Assembly: GCA_022009855.1 (NCBI GenBank) | Contig: CP091727.1 | Span: 4,030,001 to 4,094,000, forward strand | Source of the DNA: Lentisphaeria bacterium | GTDB lineage: Bacteria > Verrucomicrobiota > Lentisphaeria > Victivallales > Victivallaceae | Reading direction: 5' to 3' | Length of the DNA: 64,000 nucleotides | In this document: positions 1 to 8,711 of the stretch, piece after piece | How positions within the stretch are numbered: position 1 is the first letter of the stretch | Layout of the letters: every line of letters begins with the position of its first letter | Notes under the pieces: model-generated | Told to the model about the DNA's origin: nothing | Databases searched by the model: none | Seen by the model: the letters and a program-made list of their open reading frames with translations, nothing else | Translations under genes and position numbers: made by a program

Positions 1-180
1 CGGATGCAGCGCCGCATGGAAGCCGCTTGCGAACTGCTCACTCAGACCGGTTTTTCGGTTAAGGAGATTGCATTTCAGCTCGGTTTCTGCAACTCCTTCT
101 ATTTCTGCAATCAATTTCGTCGCATACACGGCGTGACTCCGACACAATTCCGGCGCAGGAAGAGGTTTCCGGATCGGTGA
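1..180 (+). CDS. AraC-family transcriptional regulator, C-terminal end (cut by window edge)
   Basis: Only the last 59 codons lie in the window; the reading frame is open from base 1 and stops with TGA at 178-180. It shows the second helix-turn-helix of an AraC/XylS DNA-binding domain: VKEIAFQLGF is the recognition-helix region and FRRIHGVTPTQFRRR is the usual ending after it. The N-terminal sensing domain is outside the window, so the ligand cannot be guessed. The family normally activates an adjacent sugar-use operon. Confidence 0.85.
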   Translation, partial: RMQRRMEAACELLTQTGFSVKEIAFQLGFCNSFYFCNQFRRIHGVTPTQFRRRKRFPDR

Positions 181-328
181 CTTTGATCACGAAATGCGGA
201 CCTCGCGTGAGAGGGGCGCTGAATTTGCGTATCACGACGTTACGGATAATCGGTGATGCGATCGAATCCGGGGGAGGGAGTCTGGAGAACGCCCGGCCCT
301 CCAGCTCCCGGCCCGGATGATTTTCACC

Positions 329-976
329 TCAATCGCGGTCCGCTTTCGGATGAATCAGATAGAAGCACCCGGCTGCGGCGGCGCCTCCGGCCAGATTGGC
401 CAGAATGGTCAGCCAGATATTATTCCACGGCGTGAGTTTCATGCAGGCAAGCCCGATTTCCACCGCCGGATTGAATGCACCGGAACAAACCGTGCCGCCG
501 ACAGCAAACGCTCCCGCCATCACTGTGCCGCCGATGGCGAGTCCGAAGTAGGAGTTGTTCGCAGCTTTTTTGAGGGTTGCGACATTCAACACCACGTAGG
601 CCAGTGCAAACGTGAAGAGAAATTCCGAAAGCAGCAGGTCATGAATGCGGAAGTTGAACGGCGGAACCGGATCCAGACGATGCTTGAATTCCAAGACCGC
701 CAGAGCTCCGACGATGCCGCCGAGCACCTGGGCAATCATGTACGGGATGGCGTCCCGTTTCGGCATTGCACCGCGCAGCAGCACCGCCAGCGTGACCGCC
801 GGATTGTAATGGCCTCCCGAAATCGGACCGCCGGCGTAGATCATCACCATGAGAATTCCTCCGATCGCCAGCGGCGGAATGACGCCGGAACTGTTAAGGG
901 TGCTGGTTGAACCGATCGTCAGAATCAGGAAAAAGGTACCGATGAATTCGACCAGATATTTGCGAAATGCGTTCAT
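329..976 (-). CDS. Aquaporin / glycerol-facilitator family channel (MIP)
   Basis: A 215-residue inner-membrane channel of the major intrinsic protein family, expected to pass water or small uncharged solutes. Six hydrophobic segments alternate with two half-helices carrying NPA motifs at about residues 58 (NPAVTLA) and 169 (NPAVEIG). Length is slightly below AqpZ or GlpF. Family members normally have arginine right after the second NPA as part of the selectivity filter; here it is valine, so solute selectivity may be unusual. The start at 976 is chosen because AAGGAA lies about 9 bases upstream; a frame extension to 1021 lacks such a site. Frame is intact. The small gene at 1038-1388 lies just upstream on the same strand. 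Confidence 0.9.
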   Translation of the reverse strand: MNAFRKYLVEFIGTFFLILTIGSTSTLNSSGVIPPLAIGGILMVMIYAGGPISGGHYNPAVTLAVLLRGAMPKRDAIPYMIAQVLGGIVGALAVLEFKHRLDPVPPFNFRIHDLLLSEFLFTFALAYVVLNVATLKKAANNSYFGLAIGGTVMAGAFAVGGTVCSGAFNPAVEIGLACMKLTPWNNIWLTILANLAGGAAAAGCFYLIHPKADRD

Positions 977-1037
977 ATGAAAATTCCTTTTTTGAAAAAA
1001 GTGAGGTTGGGAAATGTGCATACGGAGAAGGCCGGTT

Positions 1038-1388
1038 TCAACATCGCAGGGGGCTGTAGTTCCTCCGTCGGAGGGCGTGATCTCGCTTCGCCGACAGTTT
1101 TTGCTCTCTTGAAAATCCGGCAGACATCATACCGTCCGGGAAGAGCGGAGGCAGGAAAAACGGAGTCGGCCGGAGATGAATCTGCATCCATACCGCTTCC
1201 AAAAGATTGCTCTCATCCTGCTGGCAGATGGCTTCGGTGAGGTGTTCCTGGCGGCAGCCGGCATCGCCGCACGGGTGGTGGGAGCCGGCCGGGCAATTCC
1301 AGTCCACGCCATTGAAGATTTGCAGCAGCAGCAGGACAATTGTCGGAACTGCCTGCCGACGGCGTTGTCTGGTTTGCCGGCGGTTCAA
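1038..1388 (-). CDS. Small cysteine-containing protein of unknown function, possibly exported
   Basis: I do not recognise this protein. From a TTG start at 1388, preceded by AAAAGGAG, it runs about 116 residues. A basic N-terminus (NRRQTRQRRR) is followed by a hydrophobic stretch (TIVLLLLQIF), which looks like a signal or anchor, then a Cys-rich part with NCPAGSHHPCGDAGC and an ICQQDE element. Codon third positions are G/C rich like the real genes around it. It is 62 bases upstream of the aquaporin on the same strand and could be co-transcribed. No homologue is evident, and the alternative is a non-coding spacer. Confidence 0.35.
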   Translation of the reverse strand: MNRRQTRQRRRQAVPTIVLLLLQIFNGVDWNCPAGSHHPCGDAGCRQEHLTEAICQQDESNLLEAVWMQIHLRPTPFFLPPLFPDGMMSAGFSREQKLSAKRDHALRRRNYSPLRC

Positions 1389-1627
1389 AAAGGTTCTCCT
1401 TTTCGGCGTCACATCGGCGAATGGATGAGGCCGACGGGCCGTTTTATCTGTCGGATGAATATAGCTTCAAAGCCGAGAAATGCAAATAAAAATTCCACCT
1501 CATCCTCCGGGAGAGTGGATTTTTCGCGGTATCCCCCTCTGACGGAATCATCCTGTGGAGTTCCGTTTCTTCGCGGGACAGGTCCCGGCTCATCCGGAGT
1601 CAGACAATAATCTGGAGCCCCCGGAAC

Positions 1628-1658
1628 AAAAAAAGCGCCCGGTTTTTCGACCGGACGC
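1628..1658 (-). terminator. Rho-independent terminator of the isomerase gene
   Basis: Read on the minus strand, a 9-bp stem (GCGTCCGGT / ACCGGGCGC, one G-U pair) with loop CGAAAA is followed by TTTTTTT. It sits 23 bases after the stop of the sugar-phosphate isomerase gene ending at 1681. Confidence 0.85.
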
Positions 1659-1680
1659 CTCTTCGTCGTGGGCAGATGGA

Positions 1681-2598
1681 TCATTTGCCGCACTTTGCCT
1701 TGATGCCGTCGACGAGCTTCATGAAACGCCGACCGTATTCGACATAGTTCTGATACCGCTCTGCATCGGCGGTTGCGCTCGGCGTCGAATCGTGGAACAC
1801 CAGCTTCATGTGCGGTTCCATCGAGAATCCGCCGTCATAACCATTGCGCAGCAGATCCTCGACGATGCGTGCGACGTCGCCCTCTCCTTCGCCGGGGAAG
1901 GTGAATTCCGCCTTGGCAAAACCGTTCTCCCCGCGGCCGATGAACTTCCCGTCCTTGATGTGAACGTAGTAGATGAACTCCTTTACATGAGAGTAGAACT
2001 CCCACGAGCTCTGGACATGTTCGAGGGCGTCGCCGTTGCTCCGGTCGAAGTTGATCACCGGGTTGCCGGTGTCAAAGACCAGTTTGAAGTTCGGGGATTT
2101 GACATGATCGAGCAGTTTGAGCGTGTGTTTCCACGACATGCCGCCGTAGTTGTTGCAGTTCTCGTGCAGATAGAGCACGCCAGCCTCTTCGCACATGCGG
2201 ACAAGCTCATTGACCTTGCGGAAGACATTCTTCTCCACCTCCGGATCGAAGGCGGGGCGGTTCCATTCCGCACGGAAACTCATGCCGCGCAGCATGGTGC
2301 AGTTGAGCCGCTTCATCCGGACAAGCGCCCGGCTGAGCTGTTCGCGCGTCTTCTGAAAATCCTCTTCCTTGAGCGCACTCCAGCTCCAGTTTGCCACTGC
2401 GCTTCCGAAGCAGTTGATCCTGACGCCGGAATCCTCCAGCATCCCAGCCGCACGGTCGAACGCCTCTTCCGACAGATCGTGGATGTTCACCCCGTCGATG
2501 GCGCGCGATTCGATACACTGCCAGCCGAGTTCCTTCGTCGCCTTGATCTGTCCGGCCAGACCGACCGAAGCTTCGTCCGCAAATCCGGTGTAATACAT
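1681..2598 (-). CDS. Sugar phosphate isomerase/epimerase, xylose-isomerase-like TIM barrel
   Basis: A 305-residue cytoplasmic TIM-barrel protein of the AP endonuclease 2/xylose isomerase-like family, which interconverts keto and aldo sugars or epimerises them. Recognisable metal-site elements are YLHENCNNYGG (about residue 143), KLVFDTGNP (about 172), YYVHIKD (about 205) and the closing FSMEPH. The frame is intact and length is normal. The start at 2598 has GAGG 7 bases upstream. It is a single gene with its own promoter, a LacI-type palindrome in the leader and its own terminator. The substrate is unknown. It resembles the second family member at 6439-7213 in fold but is not its close copy. 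Confidence 0.85.
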   Translation of the reverse strand: MYYTGFADEASVGLAGQIKATKELGWQCIESRAIDGVNIHDLSEEAFDRAAGMLEDSGVRINCFGSAVANWSWSALKEEDFQKTREQLSRALVRMKRLNCTMLRGMSFRAEWNRPAFDPEVEKNVFRKVNELVRMCEEAGVLYLHENCNNYGGMSWKHTLKLLDHVKSPNFKLVFDTGNPVINFDRSNGDALEHVQSSWEFYSHVKEFIYYVHIKDGKFIGRGENGFAKAEFTFPGEGEGDVARIVEDLLRNGYDGGFSMEPHMKLVFHDSTPSATADAERYQNYVEYGRRFMKLVDGIKAKCGK

Positions 2599-2624
2599 CT
2601 GTAACCTCGCTTCTGTTGATGTTT

Positions 2625-2635
2625 GAAACGGTTTC
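2625..2635. promoter_or_regulatory. LacI/GalR-type operator candidate
   Basis: The palindrome GAAACGGTTTC lies in the leader of the isomerase gene, between the promoter at 2649-2676 and the start codon at 2598. Its form, GAAAC-centre-GTTTC, is the classic half-site pattern of LacI-family repressors. No LacI gene is adjacent; the only one seen is at 63372. Confidence 0.5.
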
Positions 2636-2648
2636 TTTTCGTATCTTT

Positions 2649-2676
2649 AACATAGCCCGACAAATGGAATAGTCAA
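2649..2676 (-). promoter_or_regulatory. Sigma-70-type promoter of the isomerase gene
   Basis: On the minus strand TTGACT and TATGTT are separated by 16 bp, about 50 bases before the start codon at 2598. The operator-like palindrome lies just downstream of the -10, a placement suited to repression. Confidence 0.55.
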
Positions 2677-2726
2677 TATCCGCCGGGTAGAAATTCCTTG
2701 AAAAATCGCCGATTCGACGTGGATGA

Positions 2727-3998
2727 TTACGACCCCTTCTGCTCCGTTGCGGCGGGGGCCGATTCCAGCCGGAAGGGATACGCCGGGTCGCCGCGCACAT
2801 AGCTGGTTACCGTGTTGTAGGCCATGTTGAGGCCGGCCTCGTTGAATCGGTTGACGATGGCGAGATTGATCTCGCTTCTCCATTTTTCTTCGGTCTCGTA
2901 GGTGGTGGTTTTTAACCACATGATGACCTTGAGGTTGAGCGCCGAGCCGCCGAGATTCTCAAAGAAGACGCGCGGTTGCCGGGACTGCGGATCCTTGCCG
3001 TGAAAATCATCGACGATCTCGTGGAGCAGTTTCATCGCCTTTTCGATGTCGCCTCCGGGAGTCTCGTAGACCAGTCCGATTGTGAAGGCGAAACGGATGA
3101 CTCCATGATTGCTGATATTTTCGATATCGCATTCGGCGATCCGGCTGTTCGGAATGGTGTAGACGCTTTCATCTGCGGTCAGGATTCGGGTACTCCGCAT
3201 GCCCACCGACTTGACCAGCCCGTCGACGCCGTTGACCTGGATGCGGTCGCCGCATCGGAACGGTCGATCCATGATGATGACCAGGGTGCCGAAAAAGTTT
3301 GCAAGTGTCTCGCGTGAAGCGAAAGCAATCGCCAGGCCGACGACGCCGGCGCCCGCGAGCAACGTCGTGATGTTCAGATTGAAGATGCTCTGGCCAATGA
3401 AGAGGAGCGATATGACGATCAGGCTGATTTTCAGTACCTTGCGTGTAATCTCCACCATCAGTAGATCCAGATTGTTGTCGGCGCTGGCGGCATACTGGGA
3501 CATGCGCATGCTCAGAACGGAGATCAGGCGCATGCCCGCCCAGGTGGCGATCAGGGTCACCAGGGTGAAAAAGAGCCGCGCATCCAGTTTGTAAAGTCGC
3601 GGCAGCGTTTGCAACACCGGAAGCATCAGGATAAAGAGCGTCACCAGAATCGCCAGGAGCAGCAGCGGCAGGGAAAGCGCCCAGATGAGCTGCCAGCGCA
3701 GGGAATTCTCTTTGGCGGCGCGTTGTGAACTGATGATTTTCTGCATGCCGAAACCGATTCCCGTTCCGATCACAAGCGTCAGAACCGTGCCGCCGAGCAG
3801 GACGAAAAGGGCATGGCGTTCCCGATGAAACCAGTCGAGCACGGCATCCACCTTCTGTCCGAGCGTCTGGGCAAGTTCCTCTTCGGAAACGAGCGGAATG
3901 GTCTCTTCTCCGGAAAGAATCCGGTCGATTTCGCTTTCCTCCTGTCTGTCGTTCTTTTCTGCCGACGGTTTCCGGTCTGTGTCATTCCCGGTTTTCAC
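2727..3998 (-). CDS. Mechanosensitive ion channel, MscS family
   Basis: An inner-membrane channel of about 423 residues that opens under membrane tension to release solutes. An acidic cytosolic-type N-terminus is followed by several hydrophobic helices, then the MscS pore helix and beta domain: LLAGAGVVGLAIAFAS, then DRPFRCGDRIQVNG and the IPNSRI element typical of the family. The C-terminal domain is complete. The frame stays open to 4214, but a GTG at 3998 preceded by AGGGAGAG is a plausible start, and it overlaps the stop of a 35-codon signal-peptide ORF (GTGA). Either the two are translationally coupled or one frameshift has split a secreted N-terminus from the channel. Confidence 0.85.
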   Translation of the reverse strand: MKTGNDTDRKPSAEKNDRQEESEIDRILSGEETIPLVSEEELAQTLGQKVDAVLDWFHRERHALFVLLGGTVLTLVIGTGIGFGMQKIISSQRAAKENSLRWQLIWALSLPLLLLAILVTLFILMLPVLQTLPRLYKLDARLFFTLVTLIATWAGMRLISVLSMRMSQYAASADNNLDLLMVEITRKVLKISLIVISLLFIGQSIFNLNITTLLAGAGVVGLAIAFASRETLANFFGTLVIIMDRPFRCGDRIQVNGVDGLVKSVGMRSTRILTADESVYTIPNSRIAECDIENISNHGVIRFAFTIGLVYETPGGDIEKAMKLLHEIVDDFHGKDPQSRQPRVFFENLGGSALNLKVIMWLKTTTYETEEKWRSEINLAIVNRFNEAGLNMAYNTVTSYVRGDPAYPFRLESAPAATEQKGS

Positions 3999-4102
3999 GG
4001 TCGTCTCTCCCTCTTCCGCACGTGAGAGGAGTCCTCCGGAGCGGCGAAACAGAGGCCGGCGCATGTCAGCAGTAACAGGACGGGTATCAGAAATCGTTGC
4101 AT
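3995..4102 (-). CDS. 35-codon ORF encoding a signal peptide, overlapping the MscS start
   Basis: The ORF begins at 4102 with an excellent ribosome site (AAGGAGGAG, 6 bases away) and encodes a textbook signal peptide, MQRFLIPVLLLLTCAGLCFA followed by APEDSS, then stops with TGA at 3995-3997 overlapping the GTG of the MscS frame. This is very probably the real N-terminus of the channel precursor, broken by one indel between about 4000 and 4025, rather than a free peptide. A translation-coupling leader peptide is the alternative. Confidence 0.55.
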   Translation of the reverse strand: MQRFLIPVLLLLTCAGLCFAAPEDSSHVRKRERRP

Positions 4103-4234
4103 AGTGCTCTCCTCCTTCTTCACTTGCCGCGGGTCCTGCAGGTAATGTACTCCGGGAAACGAAAATATCCACTTGAAACCCGAATTTTTCGTGATATGGT
4201 ACCGGAAATATCACAGAAAGGAGGTTGTGGCATC

Positions 4235-4492
4235 ATGCTGAAGGTGTATGCGTGGAATGTCTGTCCGCATTGCCGGCGGACGGTGGAGTGGCTCAAGGCG
4301 CATGAAGTTCCCTACGAATATCTCGAAATCGAGGAGCAGCCGCCGGAGGTCGTTCGGAAGGTGGTTGAGGTGAACGGCGGCGACGACTGGGTGGTGCCGA
4401 CGCTCGAATATAACGGCAAATGGCGCCCCGGCAAGGTATTCGATGCAGCGGAACTGGAAGCCGATCTCCGGGCGTGGGGAGTCATTTCCTGA
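4235..4492 (+). CDS. Glutaredoxin-like protein
   Basis: An 85-residue thioredoxin-fold protein of the glutaredoxin family with active site CPHC at about residues 9-12, followed by a VPTLEY element where the cis-proline of the fold is expected. It would reduce disulfides or mixed disulfides in the cytoplasm. The start at 4235 is fixed by AAAGGAGG about 10 bases upstream; the frame also extends back to 4097 without a better site. It is the only plus-strand gene here, convergent with the oxidoreductase operon. Confidence 0.75.
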   Translation: MLKVYAWNVCPHCRRTVEWLKAHEVPYEYLEIEEQPPEVVRKVVEVNGGDDWVVPTLEYNGKWRPGKVFDAAELEADLRAWGVIS

Positions 4493-4495
4493 CGG

Positions 4496-4548
4496 GAGAA
4501 AAACGTCGGGCGTCCACGGAACTCTCGTTTCCGGTGTACGCCCGACGA
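4496..4548 (-). terminator. Terminator of the 8585-4563 sugar operon
   Basis: Read on the minus strand, a perfect 10-bp stem (CGTCGGGCGT / ACGCCCGACG) with a long internal hairpin is followed by TTTTT. It lies directly after the restored stop of the oxidoreductase at 4563 and just after the convergent glutaredoxin gene. Confidence 0.7.
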
Positions 4549-4562
4549 TCGAGACGCTTCCT

Positions 4563-5625
4563 TTACAGAAACCGTTCCGCGGGCTTGAAGTTGCTCCGGC
4601 GGAACGCCTTTTCCATAATATCCGTCACCGCGATACCGTTTTCGATGGTGATCGGGTAGGGGGACATTGTTGACGATGGCGTCATAGATGTGCTTCCAGA
4701 TCTCCGACATCGGAACCGGGGGAATTTCGACGAACTGCTCGATAAAGGTGAGTGTTTCATCGAAGTTGCCGTATTTCATCGGCGGATTTTCCGGATGCGG
4801 CTTGAGCGGCTTGAATTCGATTTCCGGGTCGACGTAGCGCATTTTGATTCTGCCGTCGACCGGATAGATCAGCGTGCCGCGCGAACCCTGCACTTCGAGT
4901 TCGCGCCCGGGGAGGGTGTGTGCGCCGGAGATCTCGATGTCGGCGACCCGCCCGTTCGCCGCCTTGAGCAGCAGCTTGATGTGGTCGTCACCGTCGCCGA
5001 TGCTGATGACCGAACGGATGTTCGCCCAGAGATCGACCACCGGGGAATCGAGATACTGCAACGCCTGATCGATGATGTGCGGCCCCCAGTTGGTGAAGAG
5101 CCCGCCGCCGAATTCGGTCATGGTCATCCAGTCGTTGCGGCGGCAGTAGCCGACGCTGCGGTAGAGCTTGACGGTGTTGATTTCTCCGAGCACGCCGGTG
5201 GCGATCAGCTTCATCGCCTTCTGGAACGGGGCCTCGAAGCGGCGGTTGTGCCGGAGGAAGAGCTTCCCCGGATACTTTTTATCCGCCTCGGCCAGCATCG
5301 CCATCTCCCGGTTGTTCAGCGCGTAGGGCTTGTCGATATTGACGTATTTGCCCGCCTCCAGCGCCTGAAGCGCCATCGGGACATGTTCCGGATGGCGGGT
5401 GGCGATCGAAATGAGCTCCACATTGTCGTCTTTGAGCATCTCGCCGTAATCGGTGTAGAGTTTGGCGCCCTTGAAGCGATCCGGCAGATTCTCAAGCCGC
5501 TCCTTCGCGTGGTCGCAGGCGGCGGCGATGGCGAAACGGTCGGGATATTCGGCAACCTCCGAGGAGTGCATGCCGATCCCGGCGCGCCCGAGACCGACGA
5601 TGCCGACTTTGATGATTCTGGACAT
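4563..5625 (-). CDS. Gfo/Idh/MocA family NAD(P)-dependent oxidoreductase (one frame break)
   Basis: An enzyme of about 354 residues that oxidises or reduces a sugar or cyclitol with NAD(P). The Rossmann motif GIVGLGRAGIG is at residues 8-18, and the family signature for cofactor and substrate binding, VNIDKPYALN, is at about residue 94. The catalytic-region GPHIIDQALQYL follows at about 180. The expected ending, YPITIENGIAVTDIMEKAF, is in another frame; removing one G from the G5 run at 4659-4663 joins them and gives the stop at 4563. Without that, the frame runs on antisense to the glutaredoxin gene. It is the last gene of the operon starting at 8585, next to ThuA, a pairing known for keto-sugar metabolism. 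Confidence 0.85.
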
Positions 5626-5643
5626 GGGAATGGATTCCTTTCC

Positions 5644-6433
5644 TTACTGTTTGGCGTGAAGGGCGCTGGTGTCGAGCGCCGCGAGCGGATTCGGCGTGCG
5701 GATCGGTTCCGACGGCTCGGGGCAGGGGGTGACCCGCGGCGGCAGAATCGCCGCCGGCGCGACGAAGCGGATCGCGTTGGCGATCACGCGCTGAATGTTG
5801 GCGTCGTGATAGATCGCGTAGGTTTCGTGGCCCGGCGAGAAGTAGAAGATCTTCCCCGCGTCGCGCTGAAAGAGCATTCCGCTGCGGAAGACGTCGCCGC
5901 CTTCGAACCAGGACATGAAGATAATCTTTCCGTCGTCCGGCAGATCGAACCGTTCGCCGTACATTTCGCTGTGCGGCAGAGCGAAGGTCTCAGGAACCCC
6001 TTCGACGATCGGGTGTCCGGTCGCCACGACGCGGAGCCGTTCCTTTTCCCCGACCTCGCGCCAGCGCAGCCGGCAGCTGGTGCCCATCATCCGGCGGAAA
6101 ATTTTCGAATAGTGGCCGGAGTGGAGCACGATCAGCCCCATGCCGGAGAGGATACGGAGCCGGATCTTTTCGACCAGTTCGTCATCGACCCGGTCGTGGG
6201 CGCAATGCCCCCACCAGATCAGGACTTCGGTCCGGTTGAGCAGCTCGTCGGGGGAGCCCCTGGGCGGGCTCGTCGAGAGTGCCGGTGCGGATTTCGAGAT
6301 CGTCCGCGGCGAGAGCTTTTGCCAGAAAAGCGTGGATGCCTTCCGGATAGAGGGTGCGGATGTGGTCGCCGACCGGCCCCTCCTCCCGCTCGTGGACGAA
6401 TTCGTTCCAGATGGTGACTTGGATTTTTCTCAT
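5644..6433 (-). CDS. ThuA-like (trehalose utilization) domain protein (one frame break)
   Basis: A protein of about 263 residues with the ThuA fold, a class I glutamine-amidotransferase-like domain found in sugar catabolic operons. Seen: start MRKIQVTIWNEF, then in the restored frame LIWWGHCAHDRV, followed by LIVLHSGHYSKIFRRMMGT, and the closing FYFSPGHETYAIYHD region. The two halves lie in different frames; removing one G from the G5 run at 6250-6254 joins them. The family is linked to conversion of 3-keto glycosides together with Gfo/Idh/MocA oxidoreductases, which fits the next gene downstream. No signal peptide, so cytoplasmic. Confidence 0.8.
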
Positions 6434-6438
6434 GCAAT

Positions 6439-7213
6439 TTACCTGCTGAATTTCTCTTTCAGGAACCGGATGCTCGAAGCGAAGGAGCCGAAGGGATCGC
6501 TGGTGTCGCCGTCATGTTCGACCACCCAGCAGGTGACTCCGGCCCGGTCGGCGGCGTCGAGGATCCGCTCCCAGTCGAGGTTGCCTTCGCCGACCGGCAT
6601 CATGACCGAGCCGTTGCAGTCGCAGAAGGGCTTCATCCCGTAATCCTTGAGGTGGAGGACCTGCTGGCGCCCGGCGAGTGTTTCAATCCAGCGGACCGGA
6701 TCGGCGCCGCCCTTCTGAACCCAGTAGGTATCGAGTTCGGCGTCGAGCTCCGGCGCTTCAGCGTAGAGGATCTCCAGCATTGTGCGGCCGTTGAACCGTT
6801 CGAATTCGATGGAGTGGTTGTGATAGGCCAGCGTGACACCGGCGGCGCGGGAAACGTTTTGCAGCCTCGTTGAGCTCGCGGGCCAGTTCGATCACTTCAC
6901 CTTCGCCGGTCGGCCGCCAGTGCGGGAAGGGGTAGGCGGTGTGGCGGCAGCCGAGTTCGAGAAGCCGTTCCGCCTCCTTTTCCGGTTCTTCCACGATGGT
7001 TTTGGCGAAGGAGTGGCTGGTCGGTGCCGTCAGCCCTTCGTCGCGGAGCATCGCGGCGAGGTCGGCGGTCGGCATCGGGGCGATCGAGCCGGAAAGCTGG
7101 ATCGCGTCATACCCCATCTGTTTCAGCCGCCGGAAAGTGTCGCGCACTCCTGCCGGGGTTTTGATGTAGTTGCGGAAACTGAACATCTGGGCGGCAATGG
7201 TGATCTTCTGCAT
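6439..7213 (-). CDS. Sugar phosphate isomerase/epimerase, TIM barrel (one frame break)
   Basis: About 258 residues, xylose-isomerase-like TIM barrel. The N-terminal half begins MQKITIAAQMFSFRNYI; the restored middle contains VTLAYHNHSIEFE, the family's metal-binding YHNH element, and the C-terminal half has LHLKDY and VVEHDGD, which supply further metal ligands. The frame breaks at the G3 run 6849-6851, where removing one base joins the halves. The gene is second in the operon; six bases separate it from ThuA. Together with ThuA and the oxidoreductase it suggests interconversion of an oxidised sugar. Substrate not known. Confidence 0.82.
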
Positions 7214-7232
7214 GATGGAAGTTCCTTTCCTT

Positions 7233-8585
7233 TCAGCCGACGACGACCGGTTCGATGTGGAACCATTCGCAGAACTGGAGCAGTTCCTGCTTGACGTCGG
7301 CGTGGATGACCGCGTAATGGTGTTCGAAGCCCTTCTTCATGATGGTGTCGATCAGCTCCGGCACTGCACCGTCGAAATGGATGGTCAGCGGATTGCCGCG
7401 CAGGAAGGGGTCGGTGTCGATTGCGGTTCCGGGGGCGATCAGCATGCGCATTTTTCCGTCAGCGTCGGTGTCGAACTTGGCGACGGTGACGCGGCCGGCT
7501 TTGAGCGAGAAGTCGTTGGTGACTCCTTTCTTGTCGCCGCCGTCGACACGCATGTGCAGGCGCAGTTCGGTTTCGTCGAAATTGCGGCAGAGGCCTTTCG
7601 GCGCGGCGCCGCAGTGCCAGATGACGCCGGTGTTCTTCTGCGTGTCATACTGGATCAGGTCGACGAAGAAGGGGATGCCGCCGCCGGCGAGCGCCTGAAG
7701 CAGCTTCATGGTGACGGCGCCGGTGACGTCTCCCCTCGCAGCTGGTGGCAAATCCGGTGTCGGAGAGCATGCCGAGCACGGCGCACGGCGCGATGCCGAA
7801 GAGGTCGGAGAACTCCGGCCAGCAGCGGACCGCGTAGGTGCTGAGCTGATATTTCTCCGCCGTCTTGCGGAAGGAACCGTACATTTTCGCGGCGAGTTCG
7901 AGGTCGGCAGCGGAGACCGCGTTGACTTTGGCGGCGCTCTCCTTGACCACCTTGCGGGCGGCGGCGAGTTCCGCCTCGGTGAGGGTGTCGGCGGTCTTGA
8001 CGATTTCGAGCAGGTCGAGCACTTCGACGGCGACGCCGAATTCGCGGCGGAGGAGAAGCTCATCGAAATTCGAGGTGTAGAAGCCGGGAACCCGTCCGCC
8101 GGCGAGACCGATCCGCAGATTGCGGAGCATCTTGACGGCGCGGACGACGGCCAGCGGTTTTTTCAGTGCTTCGGCCGTCTCTTCCGGACGGGCCATGACG
8201 AAGCAGTAGCGTTTGCGGAGCCGGTTGAGGCCGTGGGCCGCCATGTTGGCGCCGCAGAAGGAGTTCTGTTCCCACATCTTGCCCGGGCCGGGTTCTTCCG
8301 GATTGGCGAGCAGAACGAAAGGAACGTCGAGACGGGTTGCCGCCGCCGGAATGGTCGCTCCGACCGGGAAGGTGACGAAGTGCATCACGACCGCGTCAAC
8401 GCCGGCGCGGGCGAACTCTTCAGCCCGGGCCGCGGCTTCCCTTCGGTGGTGGTGACGCCGTGGTAGAGGATTTCCGCCGGGAGCGTCTGGAGATTTTCGA
8501 ACGTCCGTTTGGCGATGGCGTCGATTTTGGGAGTCATCCAGCTGGCTTTGGAGATGGCGATGTACCCGATTTTCATTGTTTCCAT
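7233..8585 (-). CDS. L-fucose/L-arabinose isomerase family protein (two frame breaks)
   Basis: About 450 residues, cytoplasmic. The family converts an aldose to a ketose with a Mn-type metal. The N-terminus, MKIGYIAISKASW, lies at 8585-8440; the middle frame includes FVLLANPEE and VPGFYTSNFDELLLRR; the C-terminal part has the family hallmark CEGDVTGA followed by GVIWHCGAAP. Breaks: 8437-8441 (one base missing) and 7732-7735 (one extra C in the plus-strand run). The start at 8585 has AAGGA 8 bases upstream. First gene of the operon, divergent from an AraC regulator at 8712, so probably induced by the sugar it uses. The exact substrate (fucose, arabinose or other) cannot be told. Confidence 0.8.
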
Positions 8586-8711
8586 GGTTGCGTTCCTTGA
8601 CTTTTGGTTGAACGGGGGATATTTTTCCCTTTATCATAAAGTACGTCGAAAAATCTGATTTCAAATGGAGAAAAACAACCTCTTTTTGCACAAAACGAAG
8701 ATTTTCAGAGT
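8586..8711. promoter_or_regulatory. Divergent promoter region between sugar operon and AraC gene
   Basis: This AT-rich 126-bp spacer holds a minus-strand -10 candidate TATGAT (8633-8638), about 50 bases before the operon start, with no good -35, as expected for an activator-dependent promoter. TTTTGCACAAAACGAAGATTTT before the AraC start may be the AraC site. Confidence 0.4.

Noticed and set aside
4690..6417. 575-codon plus-strand open frame
   Set aside because: Antisense to the oxidoreductase and ThuA-like genes, with biased composition and no motif or ribosome site.
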